50,247 nt of DNA, from the IMG/VR virus record IMGVR_UViG_3300028666_000045, positions 1 to 50,247 of that record; one strand, given 5' to 3'. Positions 42,524 to 50,247 of this stretch are shown here, piece by piece; the first letter of the stretch is position 1, and each line of letters opens with the position of its first letter. The translations under genes were made by a program, and so were the position numbers. The stretch is from a virus. The notes beneath the pieces are model-generated. The model saw only the letters and a list, made by a program, of their open reading frames with translations, did not search any database and was not told where the DNA came from.

Positions 42524-43612
42524 CTAAACGTACACGCCGCCGTTCGAAACCGAACCGGCAGAGTTTCCAGGGAAAAAGTTCGCGCCGCCACCGTTTGTAT
42601 TGATGACACCATTCTCGTTTGCCAAATAGCGAACACCGGTTGCGGAGCCAGAGAAGCTAAGACTTCCGACAATAAGCGTGCCGTTGTTCTGTGCATTAGC
42701 AAAGGCACTTGAAAATGCCGGTGTGCCGGTGAGGGTTACAGTAACGGCATTGGAGAAGATCACCCCGTTTGTCTGTGCATTGACTGCATATGGGGCGCCT
42801 CCGGAAATCGTCAGGTTTGATCCGATCTGGATCAGGCCGCATAGCTGGGACTGCAAAATTGAGCCGCCGCCAGCCGCGCCGGAAAGAATTAGGCTGGCGC
42901 CGGTTGTCACGCGGCCAAGCTCTGTTGCCACCACTGCGCTGCTAGAGGCGGACCCAATCGTCGCATTCTGCGCCAAATGATATGCGCTATAGGCGACCGT
43001 TATTGTGCTGTTGATGGTCGTACTTCCGGAGCCAGCGCCGGAAACAATCAGAGGCAGACCAGCCTGGCCCGCCAACTGCCCATAGACATTGTAGCCGGCG
43101 AAGGTGCCAGCTCCGACATTGATTGTCGCCTGAAAGCCGCCGACATCGTAACCGGTAAGCAGGGTGCTAATGCCATGCTGAATGGTCAGCCACGCGCCGC
43201 TGGTGGTATTGGCCAGGCCGCTGTTCGCGTCATTGCCCGTCGCCAATACATAAAAATTCGTGTTTGCGGTCAGCTTCGTGCGACCGGTTGGAGGCTGGGT
43301 GAACGCCGCTAGGCTTCCGGCGGTGATCAGGTTGTCGGCGTTGTCGCCCGCCAGCCACGAAACCGCCGCGGTGCCTTCCTGCGCGCGCACGATGGTCAGG
43401 ACATCGCCGGTTCGCGCCGTCACATAGACAATCTCGTTGATCAGGCCGGTCGCCGCATCGGTGAAGGTCAGCGCGAACTGCTGAGATCCGGAAACCGGGT
43501 TTGGAAACAGCGTGCCCGTACCGGTCGCCAGCTGGCAGCTGGTCGCCGTGTTGGTGATGTTCGCCGCCAGCGTCGAAGCCGCATTGTTCGCGAAGAGGAA
43601 AAGCAGGGCCAT
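42524..43612 (-). CDS. Tail fibre-like protein, 362 aa
   Basis: The N-terminal part (LFLFANNAASTLAANITNTATSCQLATGTGTLFP, then IVYVTARTGDVLTIVRAQEGTAA) is the common phage tail-fibre start. The rest is repetitive and Gly/Ser/Thr-rich (TNFYVLATGNDANSGLANTTSGAWLTIQHGI onwards), like a right-handed beta helix or pectate-lyase-like fibre shaft. It would make or cap the receptor-binding fibre. Good GGAGATAAA site before the ATG. Confidence 0.8.
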   Translation of the reverse strand: MALLFLFANNAASTLAANITNTATSCQLATGTGTLFPNPVSGSQQFALTFTDAATGLINEIVYVTARTGDVLTIVRAQEGTAAVSWLAGDNADNLITAGSLAAFTQPPTGRTKLTANTNFYVLATGNDANSGLANTTSGAWLTIQHGISTLLTGYDVGGFQATINVGAGTFAGYNVYGQLAGQAGLPLIVSGAGSGSTTINSTITVAYSAYHLAQNATIGSASSSAVVATELGRVTTGASLILSGAAGGGSILQSQLCGLIQIGSNLTISGGAPYAVNAQTNGVIFSNAVTVTLTGTPAFSSAFANAQNNGTLIVGSLSFSGSATGVRYLANENGVINTNGGGANFFPGNSAGSVSNGGVYV

Positions 43613-43624
43613 TTTATCTCCTGG

Positions 43625-44356
43625 CTATTTGATGTTGACCACTGGGTTGTACTGGAAAGGAAATTCCAAAACTCCACCTTCCAGTGCCGCCTTGAAGGTA
43701 GCCGCAAGCGGGAAGCTCTGGTGGTTCGGGTTCAGCACCGAGTCCAGTTCATTCGGACGTTTTGTGTTCGGCGCAAAGGCATTCGGGAAGGCGCCGCCGG
43801 TTATCTGGCGCCGCCCGCTCAAAATGTTGATGAAGACATTCGGGGTCGCGATCGAGACGCTAATTGCATAGGTCTGCGAAATGATAGGCGCGGTCCCATT
43901 CGTTCCTGTCAGGAAGCGCATGACGCGCCGCTTCAACCAAGGGATTGTGAAATACTTTCCGTCACCCTTGTAGAAGTGCCACGTCAGGCAGCGCTGGTAC
44001 ACATCATCGGTGGTCGTGAAGTAATTGTTCCCGATGTTGACGCGCTTGATCGCGTTGATCGGCATCTGGTTCGGGCCATAGGTGTTGATCGGCCCGCGCA
44101 GATTGTAGAAGCCGCTCGGAATGGTCGGTCGCGAATAGCCGTAAAGACCGGTCCCCACCCAATCCAGAAGAGGACCGGAAAGGCCAGTGTAAACCGGAAG
44201 TTCGACATAGGCATCCCAGGTCACATATTGCTGGGCGATGGCGTTGTAGCTGTCGACAAATGCCTGAAGGTTCTGATCATCGAAATACTGCTCGTACAGA
44301 TACGCGATTATCGTCTTCAGGACTGTCGTTGGGCCGGTCGGAGGAAAGGTGCTCAT
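43625..44356 (-). CDS. Baseplate/tail protein, gpI or DUF2612-like, 243 aa
   Basis: Follows the baseplate J gene, in the position usual for gpI-type baseplate proteins. VLKTIIAYLYEQYFDDQNLQAFVDSYNAIAQQYV and LPVYTGLSGPLLDWVGTGLYGYSRP resemble the DUF2612 type. VYQRCLTWHFYKGDGKYFTIPWLKRRVMRFLTG resembles a conserved tail segment. It would connect fibre and baseplate wedge. ATGA overlap with the J gene. Confidence 0.7.
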   Translation of the reverse strand: MSTFPPTGPTTVLKTIIAYLYEQYFDDQNLQAFVDSYNAIAQQYVTWDAYVELPVYTGLSGPLLDWVGTGLYGYSRPTIPSGFYNLRGPINTYGPNQMPINAIKRVNIGNNYFTTTDDVYQRCLTWHFYKGDGKYFTIPWLKRRVMRFLTGTNGTAPIISQTYAISVSIATPNVFINILSGRRQITGGAFPNAFAPNTKRPNELDSVLNPNHQSFPLAATFKAALEGGVLEFPFQYNPVVNIK

Positions 44357-45780
44357 CCCTGGTTGATCACAATGCCGGCCGCAGTGGCGAAGAAATAAGA
44401 TTCCGGATCACCGACCAAGAGGCCGGTCCCGGCGGAGGGATTGATCGTCACGCCACTGGCCGCGACGCTGAACACCAGCCGGTCCAGCAGGCTTGAATCC
44501 AGCACAGGCGCAACCGCTTCCTGGAATATCGTGTTCATCACGAACACGTTCATCGGCTGGCCGGGGGCGATGCTGTTGACATAGTTGACCAGAGCGGGCG
44601 CGGCATACTGCGAGATCGAAGCCGGGTTCACATAATTCGGAGAATTCGTGTTCCAGGTTACCGTCATCGTCACGGTCTGTTGCAGCGGAACGACAATCGG
44701 GATCACATAGGTGTCCGGATAATCGTGGATCGAGATCGACACATTGCGCGCGTTCGGCGTGATCGATCCGCCACTCACATAGGCGCCAAAGCCTGAAGTG
44801 TTGACGCCAAAGGTGAAGGAGTTCGGGCTGATCACCTGCACGGTATAGGGGCCACCGTTTGCGCTGGTCATTCCGACAACGCCGGTGATGAAGACGTTGC
44901 TCTGGCCGTTGGTCAGGCCGTGATTTATTGCCGTCGTTACGACGCCAAGGACGGCCTGCGTTATGCCTGTCACCAGGATGGTCGACGGCACCAGATCGTT
45001 GATGTTGAAAAGGCTTTCGAAGATCGCATTCGCCACGGCATAAGGATCGCCGCCACCGACTAGGATTTCCCAGCCGCTGTTTTGGCGCGCGGAGACCAAG
45101 CGGCTCTGCACGCCAGGAACATTGCGCAGCTGGGTTTTCAGATATGTCGTCATGCCCTGCGAGGCGGCAAGGCCCGCCTGCATCACGCCAGCCTGGAAGC
45201 TTTCGACGGTCTCGGACCCGGTGCCCGGCACGCCGGTAGCGGGATTTGTCACGCTCAGCGTTATGGTGCTCGGCGGAGTCGTCGCCAGCTGAGTGACGGT
45301 ATTGACGGGCACCGCCCAAATTCCCGGCGTTGTCGCGAGGCAGAAAACCGGGCCAGTCGTGCAGCTGGCGGGGATCACCACCGGATCCTGGACCGAATAC
45401 TGGTAGGTGCCGTCACCGACCAAGAAGCCTTCGCCGATGTTGAACCCAACGGTCCCGGTGAAAACGACATAGACGGATGTGAAGCTGGCGCCGACCTGCG
45501 TCACGCCATAGATATTGCCTAGCTGGATCAGGGTGAATTGGTTTGCCGTCAATGGGGCGAGCGAGTTCAGCAACTCCACCCGGTAGGCATCCACCAGCAC
45601 CAGCGCGCCGACGCATGTCGAAGAGATGTCCTCGATCAGAATGCCCGGCAAAGCCGCGGTGTAGCCGGGCTGCTCTGCCGACACGCCGGCCAGAAGCTGC
45701 TGCTGGAGCGCCGCCGGACTGGTCGGCTGCGGGCCTTCGGGACCGAAATTTACCGGGAGAAGATTTCCTGGACTGCTCAT
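44353..45780 (-). CDS. Baseplate J-like protein, 475 aa
   Basis: The length and N- to C-terminal order fit the baseplate J family of contractile-tailed phages: QQQLLAGVSAEQPGYTAALPGILIEDISSTCVGALVLVDAYRVELLNSLAPLTANQFTLIQLG, VVFTGTVGFNIGEGFLVGDGTYQYSVQDPVVIP, ESFQAGVMQAGLAASQGMTTYLKTQLRNVPGV and a C-terminal ISIHDYPDTYVIPIVVP. Baseplate J forms wedges around the hub. Presence implies a contractile or myovirus-type tail. Confidence 0.88.
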   Translation of the reverse strand: MSSPGNLLPVNFGPEGPQPTSPAALQQQLLAGVSAEQPGYTAALPGILIEDISSTCVGALVLVDAYRVELLNSLAPLTANQFTLIQLGNIYGVTQVGASFTSVYVVFTGTVGFNIGEGFLVGDGTYQYSVQDPVVIPASCTTGPVFCLATTPGIWAVPVNTVTQLATTPPSTITLSVTNPATGVPGTGSETVESFQAGVMQAGLAASQGMTTYLKTQLRNVPGVQSRLVSARQNSGWEILVGGGDPYAVANAIFESLFNINDLVPSTILVTGITQAVLGVVTTAINHGLTNGQSNVFITGVVGMTSANGGPYTVQVISPNSFTFGVNTSGFGAYVSGGSITPNARNVSISIHDYPDTYVIPIVVPLQQTVTMTVTWNTNSPNYVNPASISQYAAPALVNYVNSIAPGQPMNVFVMNTIFQEAVAPVLDSSLLDRLVFSVAASGVTINPSAGTGLLVGDPESYFFATAAGIVINQG

Positions 45781-45790
45781 TCCGGCCCTC

Positions 45791-46135
45791 TCACACAGCC
45801 ACCGGGAAGGACAGGCGGCCGCCTTGTTTTGTCAGGAGGCTTACCTGATAGGTCGGCGGGTTATTGCTCGTCTTTGTGATCGCCAGAGACCCGAAATACT
45901 GGGCATAAAGCCGTTGGGCCTTCTGCGCATAGAAATCCGGCGGAATCTGCCGGTGCACCGAAGGATAGCTCGGGATGCCGCAATTGGCATAGAACGGGCT
46001 CTCGTTGATGTTCAGCTTCAGGAACTGGACCAGCGCGGTCACATAGACGGCGGTGTTGTCGCCGTTCGGCGCGGTCTGAACCGTCACCCAGGTCTTTGAG
46101 CCATCGGGGTTTGTCACCCGGCCATAGACCCTCAT
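45791..46135 (-). CDS. Baseplate protein (gpW/gp25-position), 114 aa
   Basis: VTALVQFLKLNINESPFYANCGIPSYPSVHRQIPPDFYAQKAQRLYAQYFGSLAITKTSNNPPTYQVSL resembles baseplate proteins lying next to J in phage tail operons. Start MRVYGRV at 46135 is chosen for the ATGA overlap with the spike gene. Probably part of the wedge. Confidence 0.65.
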   Translation of the reverse strand: MRVYGRVTNPDGSKTWVTVQTAPNGDNTAVYVTALVQFLKLNINESPFYANCGIPSYPSVHRQIPPDFYAQKAQRLYAQYFGSLAITKTSNNPPTYQVSLLTKQGGRLSFPVAV

Positions 46136-46764
46136 GCCGGGCCGCCGGTGTTGCTTCCGCCGGTAGTCACCCCGGTATGCTGGTGGGTATCCCACAGCTT
46201 TCCGTCGATGGTCACGCCGCTCGAATTGATCACGATTGACTTGCTCCCCACCTGCAACGTCAGCGTCGTCTTTGCCGTAATCGTCAAATTATTCTTGTCG
46301 CCGGTGATGCTGCAGTTCGCGGCCGTGTCATGGATGTAGAATCCATTTGGACCGTAAAGCTCGATCTTGTTCGGGTCCAGCGCGGTAGACCAGTTCACAT
46401 TTGATATTGCGGTCCAGACCAGCGCCCCGAGGTTGCTCGGCGGCACATCCAGGCGCGCGACGCTGCCCCCTATTCCGCTGATGGCGCCAAGCAGAACATC
46501 GAAAGGCACCACCACGCCGAGATCGCCAACCTGTGTCGGGTAGCGGATGTATTCCGGACTGATGATCGGCACCTTCACGTTCGGCAGATTGAAGGGCGGC
46601 GACTGCAGCTCGAACTTCACCGTCACGATGGAGCCGGTGACGCTCACCACCGATGCCGGCAGGCCCTTGCCCAGCGCATTGTAGGCATCCAGCGCGCGCT
46701 TCTTGGTGAACTTCTCCAGCGCCATGGAAAACGGAGTTTTTTGGGCATTGCTGGGAGACTGCAT
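46132..46764 (-). CDS. Baseplate spike (gpV-like) protein, 210 aa
   Basis: The core (SVVSVTGSIVTVKFELQSPPFNLPNVKVPIISPEYIRYPTQVGDLGVVVPFDVLLGAISG) is an OB-like part of spike proteins. The C-terminus is beta-helical (KIELYGPNGFYIHDTAANCSIT, LTITAKTTLTLQVGSKSIVINS) and ends in HQHTGVTTGGSNTGG, an HxH metal motif at the spike tip. This trimeric protein pierces the outer membrane. Confidence 0.85.
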   Translation of the reverse strand: MQSPSNAQKTPFSMALEKFTKKRALDAYNALGKGLPASVVSVTGSIVTVKFELQSPPFNLPNVKVPIISPEYIRYPTQVGDLGVVVPFDVLLGAISGIGGSVARLDVPPSNLGALVWTAISNVNWSTALDPNKIELYGPNGFYIHDTAANCSITGDKNNLTITAKTTLTLQVGSKSIVINSSGVTIDGKLWDTHQHTGVTTGGSNTGGPA

Positions 46765-47768
46765 CAGGTCGCGCTCACCAGACCGGTCGCGGCGCAATCG
46801 TAAATCGTCACCCAAGCATCTCCCGTCGCCATGCGGAAATTCGCGACATTCCGGATCGTCTGCACCTGAAAGCCGCCCTGGAAGGTCAGCTTGGCATTGG
46901 TGAAGGGGCTTGGCGCGTTCGGGCCGGTGGTCACCTGCGTCTGCGGAAGCTTCATCAGATCGAAAGGCTTTATGTCGGCGCGCAAAACCGTCTTCACCTG
47001 GATCAGGCCATCTTCCAGCCAGGTCGGCTGGCCCATCAGGTCTTGGGCAAGGACTGTTTTTGTGTCGCCCGGAACGGTGCCGTCATCGACATAGATTTCT
47101 TTGTCGAGCACAGAAATGATCACGCCCGTATAATTTTCTTGCTGAAGCAGGTTCTGGCTCAGCTTCTGAACATAGTTCGAAAACTGTTCCAGCGTGTAAT
47201 GATAGCCCTGCTGGTCCTGCGGCAGTTTCAACGTCTTGGCGATATTTATCGTGATCGAATAGCCCGGATAGGCGGTGGAAAGGGTCTGCCGAATTCCCGT
47301 TTCGAGAGAAGTGTTTGCTTTCCAATTGAAGACCAGATTTGCCGGCGCGTCATTGGTGCCGGTCGGCGGCTGCAGGATCAGCTCCAGACTCTGCTCGACC
47401 CCGACCCAGTTTCCGAATGCCTGATAAATCTGCGCGTTGACCAACGTCCCATACTGGCCGGCATTGAAGGCGGCTGTCGCCAGCGGCAGGCCCTTGCGCA
47501 TGCCGGCCTTCACCGTGATGGAAAAGCCGTTCAGGTTCGAAGCGTCGCCGATTTCCTTCAGGCCGATGCCGGTCACGCGCACCCACGACGCGCCGCCCGT
47601 CTGGTGATAGGGCGCCGTCCAGATGTCGAATTCGACATTGAGCGCGCCCGGATTGTTGTCGCCGTTGATGAGGCTCGAAAAGCTCGCGCCCGTGTTGATC
47701 GAGGCGAGGTTCGGCGGAGTCCACAAGCCGCCGCCCTTATCGAAGATGCTGATCTCATACCCTCTCAA
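46764..47768 (-). CDS. Baseplate hub-like protein, 334 aa
   Basis: Lies directly before the spike gene, as phage hub genes do, and shares one base with it. NVEFDIWTAPYHQTGGASWVRVTGIGLKEIGDASNLNGFSITVKAGMRKGLPLA and IRQTLSTAYPGYSITINIAKTLKLPQDQQGYHY resemble hub-like domains. No Walker or protease motif. It would sit at the tail tube end. Confidence 0.7.
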   Translation of the reverse strand: MRGYEISIFDKGGGLWTPPNLASINTGASFSSLINGDNNPGALNVEFDIWTAPYHQTGGASWVRVTGIGLKEIGDASNLNGFSITVKAGMRKGLPLATAAFNAGQYGTLVNAQIYQAFGNWVGVEQSLELILQPPTGTNDAPANLVFNWKANTSLETGIRQTLSTAYPGYSITINIAKTLKLPQDQQGYHYTLEQFSNYVQKLSQNLLQQENYTGVIISVLDKEIYVDDGTVPGDTKTVLAQDLMGQPTWLEDGLIQVKTVLRADIKPFDLMKLPQTQVTTGPNAPSPFTNAKLTFQGGFQVQTIRNVANFRMATGDAWVTIYDCAATGLVSAT

Positions 47769-48256
47769 GGTGAGACCTCGAAAGTGCCATTGGGCGAGCG
47801 GTACACCAGCGTGCTGGTGGTGAAGTATCCCTTCACGAGGTTTATGTCATAGCTCAGCACGCCATTGACAGCCGAAGCGCCCGGGTTCGTTGCCAGGTCA
47901 TAGGACAGCGTGTTCGGATCGGTCACAAAGCAGCGCCATATCCCGTTGTAGGCGGCCACACTTGCGCCCGCGACCGTCAGATCCAGGGTTGCGCCGATGG
48001 CATAGCCGTGCGGGTTCACCGTGTCGACACTCACCTCGCCCGCATCCCAGGTCAGGGACTGGATTGGCATTCCGACATCTGACCCGACAAGACCCGCGGT
48101 CAGCACCACCGTGGTGTCGAGCTGCTGGACCGTGAAGAAATTTCTCTGGCCGGCGACATTCCACCAGACCGAGACCACATATTGCTGGCCATCCAAAGTC
48201 GGTTGAAAGACGAAGGGCCCGGAGACCGGCCGCACATAGGCGTAATAGGTGGTCAC
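47765..48256 (-). CDS. Baseplate protein, Pam3 gp18/plug-like, 163 aa
   Basis: The N-terminal part VFQPTLDGQQYVVSVWWNVAGQRNFFTVQQLDTTVVLTAGLVGS fits the plug-like baseplate protein known from cyanophage Pam3 and many myoviruses. A beta-rich insert with VSVDTVNPHGYAIGATLDLTVAG follows, longer than the small family form. The gene is coupled by ATGA on both sides. Confidence 0.7.
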   Translation of the reverse strand: MTTYYAYVRPVSGPFVFQPTLDGQQYVVSVWWNVAGQRNFFTVQQLDTTVVLTAGLVGSDVGMPIQSLTWDAGEVSVDTVNPHGYAIGATLDLTVAGASVAAYNGIWRCFVTDPNTLSYDLATNPGASAVNGVLSYDINLVKGYFTTSTLVYRSPNGTFEVSP

Positions 48257-48954
48257 GACGGGGGCACCCCCGCTGTCGGGATCGTCGCCGTGTTCGGCGA
48301 TGACTGGATCGGCTGGTTGACCGGATTGCTTGGGTCGGTCCAGTTCACTTGGCCGTTGGCGTCCTGGTTCACCTGCGTGCCGTCACCGATTTTGCTCAAC
48401 AGTGTGCTCTGCGCCTGCTGGGCCTGCGCCACCGTCAGAAGCGGCTGGTGGAAGACCCAGCGCCACGCCACCTGCGCCTGCGCTTCGCCGTCACCATTCG
48501 CATCCTCGATGTAGTCGAGCAGGCAATTGTCCCAGATCATGGCCGGCGTTGCGACGATATAGGTGCCGCCCTTCGCGGTGTGCTGCTGCAGCTGGGACTG
48601 GAGATTTTGGAACATCCCCAGCTTCGCCTCGTAGCCGCCCTCTGTCTGGGCCGGGCACTGCATGATCAGTGCGATCGGAAGCGCCTGGACGATTTGCGCG
48701 TTCGCCGCGACCTGCTGGTTTGCGATCGTGTATTCGGCGCTCTGGTTGAAGATCAGGCGGCTGCCGGCTTCCGGATAGAAATGCGCCAGCGGTTGGTTCT
48801 GCGTCAGGTCCGCGCTACCGGTCGGGCCGCCAGGGAAAAGCTCGGGCTGAAGCAGATAGAGGATCTGCAGCGAGCCGCCCATCTGATCCGCGATCCCGCC
48901 CACCAAGGTGATGGGCGAGTATTCGTAATTCATCTGGAAGTCGGAAAGGCTCAT
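48253..48954 (-). CDS. Baseplate/tail protein, 233 aa
   Basis: NYEYSPITLVGGIADQMGGSLQILYLLQPELFPGG and GTYIVATPAMIWDNCLLDYIEDANGDGEAQAQVAWRWVFHQPLLTVAQAQQAQ resemble a tail protein next to tape-measure genes in myoviruses. The last 50 residues are low-complexity (NPVNQPIQSSPNTATIP). The gene overlaps the tape-measure stop by ATGA. Function inferred from position. Confidence 0.7.
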   Translation of the reverse strand: MSLSDFQMNYEYSPITLVGGIADQMGGSLQILYLLQPELFPGGPTGSADLTQNQPLAHFYPEAGSRLIFNQSAEYTIANQQVAANAQIVQALPIALIMQCPAQTEGGYEAKLGMFQNLQSQLQQHTAKGGTYIVATPAMIWDNCLLDYIEDANGDGEAQAQVAWRWVFHQPLLTVAQAQQAQSTLLSKIGDGTQVNQDANGQVNWTDPSNPVNQPIQSSPNTATIPTAGVPPS

Positions 48955-50247
48955 CCGCCGGCTGCCACTGTCGAAGCGCTCACAACCGGATTGCTACCAG
49001 GCTGAGATTGCACTGTCACATGCACCTTCGCGTCCACCTTTACCTTCGCCGTCCGCCCAGCAGCTGCGTTCAAGGCTTCTGGCGTTCCGGGGCGCGGAGA
49101 AGCTTTTGGGCCGGCCGCCATGATGGCCAAGACCTTCTTTATGTAGCCCGCGGTCTCTTTCGGGAGGTGCTGTTCCCAGGCAGCACCGAAGCGCTTGATG
49201 TCCTTGTCGACATTGCCCTCGCCCCAGTTGTAGCCGGCAAGGGCCTTTTTTATATCCCCCTTATATCGGCGCAGCAGGTCCGCAAGGTACGACCCGGCAC
49301 CGCGCGATTCCTGATCAAAATCTGTCCGGTCATGGACGCCATAGCGCGCGGCCGTGCCTTCCATCATCTGGAAGGCGCCGAGTGCGCCGGCTTTCGAATA
49401 TCCGGCATTCTTGCCGAAAGCCGATTCCGCGCCATAGACGCCGTATAGCAGGTTCTTGGGCAAGCCCTTGTCCCACTCGACCAGCGAAATCCTGTGCTGC
49501 GCCACCGCGCCCTGGCCACTCTGCCAGCTGCCTGGATCCCACCAGCGGGAAGGCCGGTTCGGATCGTTATTGCGCAGTGAGCTGTCCGGATAGCTGGTCG
49601 GCCGGTTGCCGCCGTCGAGCAGGTTCTGGCGGCGATTATCTTCCGCCGTTTTCTGCTTTTCCGCTTCCGGGCTGTGATCTGGGATCAGCCCGAGCCACTT
49701 CAAGCCGTCCGCGATCTTGTGGGCGGCATAGCCCATATCGGTTGCAAAATTCTTCAGGTCGGTGCGGAACTGCGGCGAGCCGATGTATTTTGCCAGGTCT
49801 TGGATGCCCTGCTTCACTTCCGGCGCTGCCAGGAAAGACGAAACGGCATTTGCGAACGATCCGGACAGCTTGGTCAGCTCGGGGGTCAGTGGCGCGAGGC
49901 CGCGCACGAAAGCGCCCTCGATCTGGGTCTTCGACGCATTGAGCATGCGGTCGAAGTCCTGGAACGCCTTCTGGGTCTTTGGATCGACCTCGAATTTGCG
50001 CCGGTCTTCTTCAGACTGGGAGAGGTATTGGTCGAGTTCTGACCGCGGGGTGGCCTTGAGCCGTCGCAGGTCTTCGAGGGTCAGACCAAACTGCCCAAGG
50101 CCACGGGCTGAAAGAAGGTTGCCCAAATAGTCGCCCTTAGTGTGGTCCACCAGCGTCTTGATGCTCGACAGAAGGGCGGTGGAGACCCCGTAGGTGTCCT
50201 TGCCCTGGATCTGGCCGGGTGTGAGGCCGGCCGAATAGAGGAAGCGG
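48951..50247 (-). CDS. Tail tape-measure protein with lytic transglycosylase domain, partial
   Basis: The frame is open across the right edge, so only the C-terminal 431 codons are in the window; an internal GTG at 50150 is not the real start. The first part is helical (LDQYLSQSEEDRRKFEVD, then LTKLSGSFANAVSSFLAAP). An SLT domain follows: LYGVYGAESAFGKNAGYSKAGALGAFQMMEGTAARYGV with catalytic Glu in GAESAFG, then LAGYNWGEGNVDK. It sets tail length and would open peptidoglycan during DNA injection. Confidence 0.85.
   Translation of the reverse strand, partial: RFLYSAGLTPGQIQGKDTYGVSTALLSSIKTLVDHTKGDYLGNLLSARGLGQFGLTLEDLRRLKATPRSELDQYLSQSEEDRRKFEVDPKTQKAFQDFDRMLNASKTQIEGAFVRGLAPLTPELTKLSGSFANAVSSFLAAPEVKQGIQDLAKYIGSPQFRTDLKNFATDMGYAAHKIADGLKWLGLIPDHSPEAEKQKTAEDNRRQNLLDGGNRPTSYPDSSLRNNDPNRPSRWWDPGSWQSGQGAVAQHRISLVEWDKGLPKNLLYGVYGAESAFGKNAGYSKAGALGAFQMMEGTAARYGVHDRTDFDQESRGAGSYLADLLRRYKGDIKKALAGYNWGEGNVDKDIKRFGAAWEQHLPKETAGYIKKVLAIMAAGPKASPRPGTPEALNAAAGRTAKVKVDAKVHVTVQSQPGSNPVVSASTVAAGG

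Noticed and set aside
47043-47852. 269-codon plus-strand frame opposite the baseplate hub gene
   Set aside because: Antisense shadow; the minus-strand gene is part of a continuous coupled tail operon.
1-50247. CRISPR arrays, tRNA genes, insertion sequences, attachment sites
   Set aside because: No regularly spaced repeats, no cloverleaf with a T-loop signature, no transposase-like frame and no integrase or direct-repeat att pair were found by eye.

Overview
The window is a GC-rich, gene-dense stretch of a tailed bacteriophage or prophage genome. A proteobacterial host is clear and an alphaproteobacterial host likely: the evidence is a DUF3309 peptide, a DUF3560 protein, a DUF2786 protein, a GcrA-like N-terminal helix-turn-helix, a DUF1376 replication protein and a YdaS/Cro-type repressor. 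The right end encodes the baseplate and tape-measure end of a contractile-tail (myovirus-like) virion. No terminase, portal, capsid, integrase, tRNA gene or CRISPR array is visible, so the genome continues beyond the window, and lysogeny cannot be decided from it.

Layout. (1) 248-14054, plus strand: about 45 small, tightly coupled early genes, mostly unrecognised phage proteins. Among them are zinc-finger peptides, an N6-adenine methyltransferase, methyltransferase relics, a DUF3560 protein, a DUF2786 protein, a ParB-like protein and a RarA C-terminal-like protein. Three operon-like blocks (starting at 248, 9506 and 12213) begin with the same leader hairpin, whose stem covaries while its loop is constant. 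(2) 14051-26956, minus strand: replication and modification genes. In transcription order from the right they are a Cro-like repressor, a RuvC-like resolvase, a methyltransferase, an HNH nuclease, an intein-containing Gp88-like protein, DnaB helicase and a DUF1376 initiator. A translationally coupled string then ends in a ParB-like protein, a glycosyltransferase, a small lipoprotein, a sulfotransferase and a UDP-glucuronate decarboxylase. (3) 27106-39579, plus strand: a MarR regulator, a 5'-3' exonuclease, a long coiled-coil protein, a recombination-like protein, an HNH nuclease, a HerA-like ATPase, a J-domain protein and many small proteins. (4) 39654-50247, minus strand: lysis genes (membrane proteins, lipoprotein, lytic transglycosylase), then tail fibre, baseplate J, spike, hub and tape-measure genes.

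Regions 2 and 3 diverge from a compact control region (26957-27105). There a perfect palindrome supplies the -35 box of a promoter on each strand. Regions 1/2 and 3/4 converge, the latter over a clear terminator.

The most notable observations are: the five-gene glycan-type modification module (14051-17477), which could build and sulfate a xylose-type modification; the covarying leader hairpins; a cytosine-5 methyltransferase gene that appears overprinted, with two long open frames each carrying recognisable conserved motifs and the catalytic Cys missing; and a 255-residue intein inserted inside the cysteine cluster of a Gp88-like protein. Family assignments were made by eye from motifs; no database search was run.
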